Of a DNA stretch of 5,196 nucleotides, positions 1-5,196 are shown in pieces. Location: the NCBI GenBank assembly GCA_913057845.1, contig CAJXPC010000148.1:1-5196 (forward strand), written 5' to 3'. Both the position numbers and the translations under genes were made by a program. The stretch's first letter is position 1. Each line of letters opens with the position of its first letter. The stretch comes from an uncultured Pseudomonadota bacterium (GTDB lineage: Bacteria > Pseudomonadota > Gammaproteobacteria > Burkholderiales > Eutrophovitaceae). The notes below the pieces were generated by a model, which had not been told where the DNA came from, ran no database searches, and saw only the letters and a list, made by a program, of their open reading frames with translations.

Positions 1-47
1 CTACACCTCTCTATTCGTCGGCAGCGTCAGATGTGTATAAGAGACAG
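1..47 (+). other. Untrimmed Illumina Nextera (Tn5) P5-side adapter; not genomic
   Basis: Bases 1-6 (CTACAC) match the end of the Illumina P5 oligo. Bases 7-14 (CTCTCTAT) match a standard Nextera i5 index (the 502 index). Bases 15-28 (TCGTCGGCAGCGTC) are the Nextera read-1 tail, and bases 29-47 are the 19-bp Tn5 mosaic end AGATGTGTATAAGAGACAG. All parts are present in the exact library order and orientation, so this is library-construction sequence left on the contig edge. It should be masked. It is not a natural transposon end, because the P5, index and tail parts occur only in synthetic oligos. Confidence 0.98.
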
Positions 48-99
48 GTTTTATAGATTCGATTATTATTGCTCACTCAATAATTATGAAAGATAACAA

Positions 100-777
100 A
101 TGAAAAAGATTTATTTTGCAGCACTATTGTTACTGACTTCGGCTTGCTCGAAGGAGGCTGTAACGGCGGATGTTTCACTTGAGACCGAGGATCAAAAAAC
201 CCTATATGCCATAGGCATGCTTATCAGCAATCAATTGCAATCTTTCGCGCTGAGTGAGGAAGAGTTGGGTCCGATTGTGCAAGGCATGATGGACGGCATA
301 TCGGGGGTGGATGCTAAGGTGGACATGAAAATTTATGAAGCGAGGATCAATGAAATGGTATCAGAGCGTTCTGCAATAGTTGCTGCGAAAGAAGCGTCCG
401 TTTCTGAGACGTACCTTAAACAATTTGAATCAGATGATTCAGTCGTAAAAACTGAATCTGGTGCGATTGTTAAGATGGTAGAGGAAGGCACAGGTGATTT
501 TCCGAGTGCTAGTGATACAGTCATGGTTCACTATGAAGGAAGCTTGATTGACGGAACTGTGTTTGATAGTTCTCTCGTTCGTGGCTCCCCAGCGACATTT
601 CCTTTGAGTGGTGTCATAACGTGTTGGACTGAAGGGCTTCAAAAGATAAAGGTTGGAGGAAAAGCACAGTTGATTTGTCCTGCTGATACGGCTTACGGTG
701 ACCGTGGAGCACCCCCAAAAATCGGACCTGGTGCTACATTAATATTTGAGGTTAATCTTCTTGAAATTAAGAAATAA
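100..777 (+). CDS. FKBP-type peptidyl-prolyl cis-trans isomerase, lipoprotein (FkpA/Mip-like)
   Basis: Predicted envelope proline isomerase and folding helper. The 225-residue protein starts with a lipoprotein signal (MKKIYFAALLLLTSAC, acylated Cys at 16, Ser at +2, which favours outer-membrane sorting). A helical N-terminal FKBP_N domain, used for dimerisation in the Mip/FkpA family, spans about residues 25-100. The FKBP_C catalytic domain spans about 115-224. Active-site residues known from FKBP12 are retained: Tyr145 (VHYEG), Phe155-Asp156 (VFDSS), Phe167, Val172-Ile173, Trp176, Tyr199 (AYGDRG) and Phe216. Length fits a complete small Mip/FkpA protein. Two cysteines, 175 and 193, lie in the catalytic domain close to pocket residues. 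The start is supported by the signal peptide beginning directly at this ATG, with only a weak GAAAG upstream. The NIPSNAP gene follows after 33 bases, so the two are probably co-transcribed. Any promoter has only 52 genomic bases to occupy before the contig edge. Family call is firm; the exact ortholog (FkpA, FklB or Mip) is not. Confidence 0.95.
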   Translation: MKKIYFAALLLLTSACSKEAVTADVSLETEDQKTLYAIGMLISNQLQSFALSEEELGPIVQGMMDGISGVDAKVDMKIYEARINEMVSERSAIVAAKEASVSETYLKQFESDDSVVKTESGAIVKMVEEGTGDFPSASDTVMVHYEGSLIDGTVFDSSLVRGSPATFPLSGVITCWTEGLQKIKVGGKAQLICPADTAYGDRGAPPKIGPGATLIFEVNLLEIKK

Positions 778-810
778 TTCGGCTAACAAGAATGATCAAA
801 GGGGAATTAA

Positions 811-1143
811 ATGTTGATTGATATGAGAACTTATCGATGTAGACCTGGTTCCATAAAGAAACATCTGGCGTTGTATGAAAAATTAGGTAAGACTGCTCAA
901 ACTAAACATCTCGGCCAGCCGCTTGCTTACATGCAATGTGAGAGTGGAAACCCTAACGAGTATGTTCACATGTGGATTTATGAGAATGCTGGCGATAGAG
1001 AGCAAAAAAGAGCATTAATGTGGGCTGATCCAGATTGGATTAACTACACACAAGAAAGCGCTAAGCTTGGTGCGCTTGAGAGCCAAACCAATCAGTTGAT
1101 GACGCCAGTTAATTTCTTTTCATTACCGACAAAGCTTGGATAG
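811..1143 (+). CDS. NIPSNAP family protein
   Basis: This 110-residue protein is a single NIPSNAP domain, a small dimeric alpha-beta barrel-type fold. The family hallmarks are visible in order: the N-terminal strand MLIDMRTYRCRPG (1-13), the LGQPLAYMQCESG segment (34-46), the NEYVHMWIYENAGDREQKR core (49-67), the ADPDW turn (72-76) and a C-terminal FFSLP strand (102-106). Biochemical roles of bacterial members are mostly unknown. They are often found near catabolic genes, and the eukaryotic members are mitochondrial-associated. No signal peptide is seen, so it is probably cytoplasmic. A strong ribosome site, AAAGGGGA at 798-805, sits just before the ATG and fixes the start. It follows the FKBP lipoprotein gene by 33 bases and is closed by the hairpin at 1160-1194. 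Co-transcription with an envelope isomerase need not mean a shared function. Confidence 0.9.
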   Translation: MLIDMRTYRCRPGSIKKHLALYEKLGKTAQTKHLGQPLAYMQCESGNPNEYVHMWIYENAGDREQKRALMWADPDWINYTQESAKLGALESQTNQLMTPVNFFSLPTKLG

Positions 1144-1159
1144 TTATTTTTTTGAGATT

Positions 1160-1200
1160 AGAACGATGGGCCATGTCGATTGGTACATCGTTCTTTCTTG
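1160..1200 (+). terminator. Probable rho-independent terminator after the NIPSNAP gene
   Basis: The 9-bp arms AGAACGATG (1160-1168) and CATCGTTCT (1186-1194) are exact reverse complements around a 17-base loop, followed by TTTCTTG and more T-rich sequence. The plus-strand orientation fits termination of the FKBP/NIPSNAP unit. Read on the minus strand, the stem is followed by an A-rich tract and not a T tract, so it is a poor intrinsic terminator for the converging ligase gene, which ends only 6 bases away. The large loop and interrupted T tract lower confidence. Confidence 0.55.
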
Positions 1201-2778
1201 TTAATTATTTTCTCGTTCTTTTTGTATCAGGACGCGTCTAAGTATTTTCCCAGATGCTGACTTGGGAATTTGTTCTACGAATTCGACAATTCTGACCTTT
1301 TTATGCGGAGCGACGCTTTTCGCAACAAAGGACATAATTTCCTCTGCGCTCACAGACACTCCAGTTTTGACTACAACTACTGCCTTGGGTAGCTCTCCAG
1401 CTTCCTCGTCTGCTACAGGAATTACTGCAGCATCGGATATTGCAGAATGAGTGAGTAGGAGCGCTTCGAGTTCAGCAGGCGCTACCTGCATCCCTTTATA
1501 TTTGATCAGTTCTTTGATGCGATCAACCGCATAGAAAAAGCCTTCATCGTCGACATACCCAATATCTCCAGTGCGGTACCAACCCTCTTTCGTGATGCTT
1601 TCTGCGGTGGCCTCTGGTTTATTTAGATAGCCCTTCATAATCTGCGGACCGCGAATCCATATCTCACCATTTTGATTATTGCAAAGAGGCTCTCCCGTTT
1701 GTGGATCAACAATCATGACCTCTGTGTTGGGAATGGGCAGACCGATTGATCCTATTTTTTTTGCATGACCTTCAATGGGGAGTAAGTGCGTTACGGGACT
1801 TGCTTCAGTCATGCCATAGCCTTGAGCAATATTGCATCCAACTCGCGCCGCGGCTTCCATGGCGACGCCCTCACCTAACGGGGCTGCTCCAGAGAGAATA
1901 AGCTCGAGACTCGATAAATCGTATCGTTCGACTGCAGGATGTTTTGCCAACCCTAATACTATCGGTGGGACTATAGGGGCTTTGGTTACTTTGTGGGTCT
2001 CAATTGCAGCTAAAAAACCCTCCATATCGAAGCGTGACATGCAAACAATAGTTCCTCGCCTATAAAGCGAGTAGAGCATGATAACAACCATGCCGTATAT
2101 ATGGAAAAAAGGCAGTACTCCAAGCACTGTATCTCGTTCACAGATCGCGTTATGGCTTAGCATGCCTTCAGTTTGCCGCATATTCATTACAAGGTTGTAG
2201 TGAGTCAGCATGACGCCTTTTGGTAGACCCGTGGTCCCACTCGAGTACGGGAGTGCGCAGACATCATTTTCTGCAGAGATCTCAGGTGCAATTACCGGAT
2301 TGTTCGACTGCATTAAGTCTTCGAGCTTTCGGTGACCTTGAGCTCCACCGATTACAATGATTTCATCTACCGGATGTTTTTGTATGGCTGCCTCTGCTTT
2401 ATCTAAAAAATCAGGCACTGTAACGATGAGCTTTGCCTTTGCATCGATAAGTTGTTTAGCTAATTCATCCGCTGTGTATAGAGGGTTAACAGTTGTGCAT
2501 ATTCCACCTAACTTTAGGACGGCAAGAAAGATGACCGCGTATTCAGGTACGTTCGGGCTATATATAGCAAGGACATCACCTTTTTTAAATCCTTCTGTCT
2601 GAAGTCCAGCTGCGAGTTGATTGATGGAGTCAGACAGTTCCCGGTAGCTGATTTTTTGATTGGTCTCAGATTGGATGATCGCGGTTTTATTCTCATGCGC
2701 TGATATGTCACCAAGAACAAAGTCCACAACATTTATTTTTGGTGCAGACACTTCTGTATGTGGTCCACGAAATATCAT
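1201..2778 (-). CDS. Acyl-CoA ligase, 4-coumarate:CoA ligase-like (ANL superfamily)
   Basis: Predicted cytoplasmic enzyme that activates a carboxylic acid with ATP to an acyl-AMP and then transfers the acyl group to CoA. The 525 residues are full length for the family. Motifs in order: phosphate loop SSGTTGLPKGVMLTH (179-193); LPFFHIYGM (222-230), whose His226 matches the conserved 4CL His; QGYGMTEASP (319-328); GEIWIRG (371-377); WYRTGDIG (400-407) with ribose-binding Asp405; hinge and C-domain DRIKELIKYKGMQVAPAELE (419-438); and PKSASGKILRR (505-515) with catalytic Lys511. The APIVPPIVLGLAKHP (267-281) and KYKGMQVAPAELEALL segments resemble plant and bacterial 4CL-like ligases more than acetyl-CoA synthetases. 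Substrate is unknown; candidates are aromatic, phenylpropanoid-like or medium to long-chain acids. The ATG is preceded by a strong ribosome site. The gene diverges from the VOC gene and converges on the NIPSNAP gene. Confidence 0.93.
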   Translation of the reverse strand: MIFRGPHTEVSAPKINVVDFVLGDISAHENKTAIIQSETNQKISYRELSDSINQLAAGLQTEGFKKGDVLAIYSPNVPEYAVIFLAVLKLGGICTTVNPLYTADELAKQLIDAKAKLIVTVPDFLDKAEAAIQKHPVDEIIVIGGAQGHRKLEDLMQSNNPVIAPEISAENDVCALPYSSGTTGLPKGVMLTHYNLVMNMRQTEGMLSHNAICERDTVLGVLPFFHIYGMVVIMLYSLYRRGTIVCMSRFDMEGFLAAIETHKVTKAPIVPPIVLGLAKHPAVERYDLSSLELILSGAAPLGEGVAMEAAARVGCNIAQGYGMTEASPVTHLLPIEGHAKKIGSIGLPIPNTEVMIVDPQTGEPLCNNQNGEIWIRGPQIMKGYLNKPEATAESITKEGWYRTGDIGYVDDEGFFYAVDRIKELIKYKGMQVAPAELEALLLTHSAISDAAVIPVADEEAGELPKAVVVVKTGVSVSAEEIMSFVAKSVAPHKKVRIVEFVEQIPKSASGKILRRVLIQKERENN

Positions 2779-2784
2779 GCTTGC

Positions 2785-2793
2785 TCTCCCCTT
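2785..2793 (-). promoter_or_regulatory. Strong ribosome binding site of the acyl-CoA ligase
   Basis: Read on the minus strand this is AAGGGGAGA, with 6 bases to the ATG at 2778-2776. It supports that ATG as the true start and suggests efficient translation, in contrast to the divergent VOC gene, which has no clear site. Confidence 0.75.
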
Positions 2794-2819
2794 AGGCTAA
2801 TTCATAAAATTATTTTTCT

Positions 2820-2847
2820 TTAAGTTTATATCATTAATATAACTTAA
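2820..2847. promoter_or_regulatory. Operator-like imperfect palindrome in the divergent promoter
   Basis: The left arm TTAAGTT-T-ATAT and right arm ATAT-AACTTAA are reverse complements over 11 bases, apart from one extra T on the left, around a CATTA centre. A shorter overlapping palindrome, TAAC-G-GTTA, lies at 2845-2853. Size and position between divergent genes fit a dimeric repressor site such as those of TetR or MarR regulators, but no regulator gene is present in the window. AT-rich sequence makes chance inverted repeats more likely, so the operator role is inferred. Confidence 0.4.
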
Positions 2848-2902
2848 CGGTTAGTCTAAAATAGATGTGTTAAATTCATATTTTTAAAATGAACATTACG
2901 TT

Positions 2903-3397
2903 ATGAGTATAGACATCAATGGAATTGCACACATACAGTTGACCGTTAACAGCGCGGCCAGTATCGAATTTTGGCGCGCACTCTGTGGTTTTATGTCTAT
3001 GAGCACGTTGATTGATAATGAGGATGTTCACTACAGCATCGGTGGGCGTACTGGAGTGATGGTGCGTCTAGCACCGCTGGAAAAAAGATCAGTTGGATTT
3101 AATCAAGATACCAGTGGTTTGCATCATGTATGTTTTAGAGCACGCTCAAGGCAGGATGTCGAACTTGCGCATGAATTTGTTAGTTCATTAGCACAGGGGA
3201 AAATTGTGCACGGTCCTGAAGAGGGAGGGCGATTTGCTCCAGGTTATTACTCGATTCTTTTTGAGGATCCAGACGGCATACGCATAGAGGTCAATTTTGT
3301 TCCCGGAGCGGGACATTTTTCTGAAAATGGTCGGTTGGGCAGTGATGGGGCCGGCCCTGCGAATAGCTATGGCGAAGACGGTTTAACAAATAAATGA
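2903..3397 (+). CDS. VOC superfamily protein (glyoxalase/bleomycin resistance/dioxygenase fold)
   Basis: The 164-residue protein has the paired beta-alpha-beta-beta-beta modules of the vicinal oxygen chelate fold. The first module is about residues 7-57, opening with GIAHIQLTV and the FWRALCGF helix. The second is about 72-133, with GLHHVCFRA and YYSILFEDPDGIRIEV. Likely metal ligands are His10, His74 or His75 (75 by position before the strand) and Glu129, the usual pattern for an active metalloenzyme. The family includes glyoxalase I, epimerases, extradiol dioxygenases and resistance proteins, so the reaction cannot be named. About 30 residues after the fold (135-164) form a Gly/Ser/Asn-rich polar tail that is not part of the core. 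The ATG has no clear ribosome site; the start is chosen because the fold begins directly after it. The HbpS-like gene follows after 56 bases and is probably co-transcribed. Confidence 0.88.
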   Translation: MSIDINGIAHIQLTVNSAASIEFWRALCGFMSMSTLIDNEDVHYSIGGRTGVMVRLAPLEKRSVGFNQDTSGLHHVCFRARSRQDVELAHEFVSSLAQGKIVHGPEEGGRFAPGYYSILFEDPDGIRIEVNFVPGAGHFSENGRLGSDGAGPANSYGEDGLTNK

Positions 3398-3442
3398 TTA
3401 GTTTTCAATTTTGATTGTTTGTAATTTTTGATAGAAATATAA

Positions 3443-3448
3443 GAGAGG
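3443..3448 (+). promoter_or_regulatory. Ribosome binding site that fixes the HbpS-like start
   Basis: GAGAGG lies 5 bases before the ATG at 3454. The in-frame ATG at 3415 has no comparable site and would add 13 residues (MFVIFDRNIREVS) unlike the family N-terminus, so 3454 is preferred. Confidence 0.8.
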
Positions 3449-3453
3449 TAAGT

Positions 3454-3870
3454 ATGACTAGTATATCTTTGGTGCACGCGCAAAAATGTCTAGATATTGC
3501 TGTTAAACAAGCGCAAGAAGAGTTTAAGCGACCTATTTGTGTATCCATCTGTGACTCATATGGATATCAGGTGGCGTTTTATCGCATGGATAAAGCACCT
3601 ATTCGTAGTATTGCTATATCACAACAAAAGGCGCGTACGGCGACCCGAATGGGCATGTCTACTGATGCGTTTTTGGAGCGTTTAAATACTGATAAGATTG
3701 ATATTCGGTATTACTGTGACCCCTTAATGACTGCATTGCCTGGAGGTAACTTGTTACATTCCAAAAGTGGTGAAATGCTTGGTGCGGTTGGAGTGAGTGG
3801 ATTGAAGCCTATCGAAGATCAAGTCATAACTGAGACGATCGCAGGCTGGTTTTTGGAGCAGGACGATTGA
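3454..3870 (+). CDS. GlcG/HbpS family heme-binding-like protein
   Basis: The 138-residue protein matches the GlcG/HbpS (former DUF336) family in length and layout. It shows an N-terminal helix with LVHAQKCLDIAVKQAQ (6-21), the central CDSYGYQVAFYRMDKAP segment (33-49), the SQQKARTA helix (56-63), PGG (96-98), and the C-terminal GEMLGAVGVSGL (106-117) followed by EDQ (121-123). Known relatives include Streptomyces HbpS, which binds heme, the GlcG protein of glycolate loci and the C-terminal domain of PduO. Many members sit in catabolic clusters with unknown roles. No signal peptide is visible, so it is probably cytoplasmic, unlike secreted HbpS. It lies 56 bases after the VOC gene with no terminator between. 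Whether this member binds heme cannot be told from the sequence. Confidence 0.88.
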   Translation: MTSISLVHAQKCLDIAVKQAQEEFKRPICVSICDSYGYQVAFYRMDKAPIRSIAISQQKARTATRMGMSTDAFLERLNTDKIDIRYYCDPLMTALPGGNLLHSKSGEMLGAVGVSGLKPIEDQVITETIAGWFLEQDD

Positions 3871-3979
3871 GTTATAGCTTCATTTTTGATGGTGATTTTT
3901 TCTGAGTGCCTTCTACTCAATCATCTAATCTGACCGCGATATGCGACAGAATATGTAGCGTTTTATTTGAAGGTATATC
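3871..3979 (+). other. Intergenic spacer before the transporter gene, no clear signal
   Basis: The 109 bases hold no convincing intrinsic terminator or promoter. An 8-bp inverted repeat, GATTGAGT at 3865-3872 and ACTCAATC at 3915-3922, spans the preceding stop codon with a 42-base spacer. A T6 run at 3896-3901 has no good stem before it. The transporter may be read through from the VOC/HbpS unit or have its own weak promoter here. Confidence 0.4.
3969..3973 (+). promoter_or_regulatory. Ribosome binding site supporting a TTG start
   Basis: GAAGG ends 6 bases before TTG at 3980. It overlaps an in-frame TGA at 3968-3970, so no earlier start is possible. The next standard in-frame starts (GTG 4064, ATG 4067) fall inside the first membrane helix, leaving TTG as the best choice. 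Confidence 0.7.
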
Positions 3980-5196
3980 TTGGGTATAGATAGCGAAGCA
4001 GAAAAATTATCGACAAATAAACTTCCCAGAATTGGTTGGGTTTTTGGCATAGGGCTTTTTCTGGTGATGCTCCAAGTGCCAGCTCCCGAGGGCTTGAGTG
4101 CCGACGCCTGGTGCGTCGCAGCTCTAGGCATTTTCATGGCTGTTCTGTGGATTACGGAGGCGATACCGCTTCCCGCCACTGCCTTGTTACCCATTCCGTT
4201 GGCCCCCTTGTTAGGGGTTTCTTCGGTTCAAGAGACGGTTGTTTCTTATTCGCACCCGGTTATTTTTCTGTTTATGGGTGGATTTATCGTGGCTCTTGCG
4301 ATGGAGCGTTGGAAGTTACACCAGAGAATTGCACTTTTTGTATTGAATTTGAGTGGAGACCGTCCATCATTTTTAGTGGGTGGATTTTTAGCTGTTAGCG
4401 CTTTTTTAAGTATGTGGGTTTCCAACACAGCGACGACTTTAATGATGTTGCCAATTGCAGTGTCAGTAATCGGCACTCTTAAGGTAAATAGAGGAAGTGG
4501 GTTTCAAGGAGATGACGGGTTGCCCAAGGCGCTAATGTTGTCGTTGGCCTATGGGGCTTCTGCTGGCGGAATGGCAACTTTGGTCGGTACGCCACCTAAT
4601 GCATTTTTTGCTGGTTTCGTCAAGCAAACGTACGGGATAGAGATAGGCTTTTTAGATTGGATGGCAGTTGCATTACCCCTGTCATTACTGATGCTCGCGA
4701 TGACATGGCTGTTGCTGACAAAAATCATTTTCAAATTGAGTCGTGAACGAATTGAAGGGATTAGTGCGGCGATTGATCGACAAGTTAAGGCGCAAGGAAA
4801 GCTATCTCGCGGAGAATTTTTAGTCGCGGGCGTTTTTGTTACCCTGGCTGGGTTATGGATATTGCGCCCCTGGATCAATGCGGCTTTCCCGGGACTAACA
4901 TTGTCCGATACGGTCATTGCTATGACAGTCGGATTATCAACGTTTTTAATCCCAGTCGATTGGAAAAAAGGTATTTTCCTCATGGACTGGGAGTGGGGAA
5001 AAAAAATCCCTTTCGGTATTTTGTTGTTGTTTGGTGGTGGATTGACACTGGCGTCTTTAATTGAGAAAACAGGGTTATCTATATGGATTGGACAACAATT
5101 AGGAAGTTTAGAAATGTTTCCGACTATTGTGATTGTTTTAGTGATGGTCTTATTGCTGGTCTTGCTGACAGAGCTGACTTCAAATACGGCGACTAC
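3980..5196 (+). CDS. DASS/SLC13 family anion:sodium symporter, 3' end missing
   Basis: Predicted inner-membrane sodium-coupled importer of di- or tricarboxylates or related anions. The 405 complete codons in the window open with a short polar N-terminus (MGIDSEAEKLSTNKLP), then hydrophobic helices from about residue 18 onward. Family signatures are clear: WITEAIPLPATALLP (57-71), the first SNT motif in MWVSNTATTLMMLP (145-158), AYGASAGGMATLVGTPPN (190-207), and the second SNT motif in TELTSNTAT (397-405), where the window ends. In VcINDY the two SNT motifs form the substrate and sodium sites. About 60-80 residues should remain beyond the window. The gene starts at TTG, so ATG-only searches show only false reading frames here. 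No frameshift is seen across 405 codons. Substrate is not deducible; the neighbouring CoA ligase suggests an organic acid. The family is near certain; the start is likely. Confidence 0.93.
   Translation, partial: MGIDSEAEKLSTNKLPRIGWVFGIGLFLVMLQVPAPEGLSADAWCVAALGIFMAVLWITEAIPLPATALLPIPLAPLLGVSSVQETVVSYSHPVIFLFMGGFIVALAMERWKLHQRIALFVLNLSGDRPSFLVGGFLAVSAFLSMWVSNTATTLMMLPIAVSVIGTLKVNRGSGFQGDDGLPKALMLSLAYGASAGGMATLVGTPPNAFFAGFVKQTYGIEIGFLDWMAVALPLSLLMLAMTWLLLTKIIFKLSRERIEGISAAIDRQVKAQGKLSRGEFLVAGVFVTLAGLWILRPWINAAFPGLTLSDTVIAMTVGLSTFLIPVDWKKGIFLMDWEWGKKIPFGILLLFGGGLTLASLIEKTGLSIWIGQQLGSLEMFPTIVIVLVMVLLLVLLTELTSNTAT

Larger units (their letters stand above)
2779..2902. promoter_or_regulatory. Divergent AT-rich promoter region between ligase and VOC gene
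   Basis: The 124 bases separate two head-to-head genes and must hold the promoter of the ligase and probably that of the VOC unit. The stretch is very AT-rich. A possible plus-strand -10 element is TAAAAT at 2857-2862, with only a weak TTAATA at 2834-2839 in the -35 position. Several TATATT/TATAAA-like strings could serve the minus strand. No strong sigma-70 pair is evident, so exact promoters are not assigned. The region also contains the inverted repeat described separately. Confidence 0.55.

Noticed and set aside
29..47. A Tn5 transposon mosaic end, hence a natural mobile element.
   Set aside because: It is directly preceded by the synthetic Nextera tail, an index and the P5 end, so it comes from library preparation.
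65..84. Inverted repeat ATTATTG / CAATAAT upstream of the FKBP gene, as operator or terminator.
   Set aside because: Only seven AT-rich base pairs with a 6-base loop, no T tract, and very close to the contig edge; not supportable as a functional site.
1262..2732. Frames at 1262-1450 (+), 1832-2065 (+), 2357-2602 (+) and 2514-2732 (-).
   Set aside because: They are shadows of the acyl-CoA ligase, which carries continuous family motifs over the whole stretch.
3415..3453. An earlier ATG at 3415 as the start of the HbpS-like protein.
   Set aside because: The extension is unlike the family N-terminus and has no ribosome site, while ATG 3454 is preceded by GAGAGG at good spacing.
3865..3922. GATTGAGT / ACTCAATC inverted repeat as a terminator after the HbpS-like gene.
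   Set aside because: The 42-base spacer is long, the left arm overlaps the stop codon, and no T tract follows the right arm.
4036..4983. Open frames on both strands at 4036-4398 (+), 4246-4476 (-) and 4549-4983 (-).
   Set aside because: All lie inside the DASS transporter gene in other frames, have no recognisable family features, and the transporter frame shows strong motifs throughout.
5182..5196. The window end (AATACGGCGACTAC) resembles the Illumina P5 oligo (GATACGGCGACCAC).
   Set aside because: The bases encode the expected SNTATT of the second DASS motif in frame with the preceding 400 codons, so the resemblance is coincidental.

Overview
This 5,196-base window looks like a contig end from a gammaproteobacterium of marine or other aquatic type. 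That placement is an inference from moderate-to-low GC, a FKBP lipoprotein of the FkpA/Mip kind, and the mix of a NIPSNAP protein, a 4CL-like ligase and a DASS carrier. I cannot name a genus. The first 47 bases are not genomic. They are an untrimmed Illumina Nextera P5-side adapter with its index, so real sequence begins at base 48.

Layout: (1) Bases 100-1143 hold a plus-strand pair, an FKBP-type peptidyl-prolyl isomerase lipoprotein followed 33 bases later by a small NIPSNAP-family protein. A hairpin with a T-rich tail closes this unit at about 1160-1200. (2) Bases 1201-2778 hold, on the minus strand and convergent with that pair, a complete acyl-CoA ligase of the 4-coumarate:CoA ligase-like branch with all main adenylation motifs. 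(3) Bases 2779-2902 are an AT-rich divergent intergenic region carrying a 28-bp imperfect palindrome that looks like an operator. (4) From 2903 to the window end the plus strand carries a VOC (glyoxalase/dioxygenase-fold) protein, a GlcG/HbpS-like protein, and a DASS/SLC13 anion:sodium symporter that starts at TTG and is cut off by the window end inside its second SNT motif.

How the genes may work together: a carboxylate importer, a carboxylate-activating CoA ligase, a metal-dependent VOC enzyme and a HbpS-like protein, arranged around one divergent control region, fit a small catabolic locus for an organic acid, possibly aromatic or phenylpropanoid-like. This is inferred from arrangement and families only; no substrate can be read from the sequence. 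The FKBP/NIPSNAP pair is probably a separate unit. I see no RNA genes, CRISPR arrays, insertion sequences or phage genes, and no gene-free stretch over 300 bases. Nothing here is clearly a new system. The most concrete oddities are the adapter, the TTG-started transporter gene, the operator-like palindrome and a cysteine pair near the FKBP active site.
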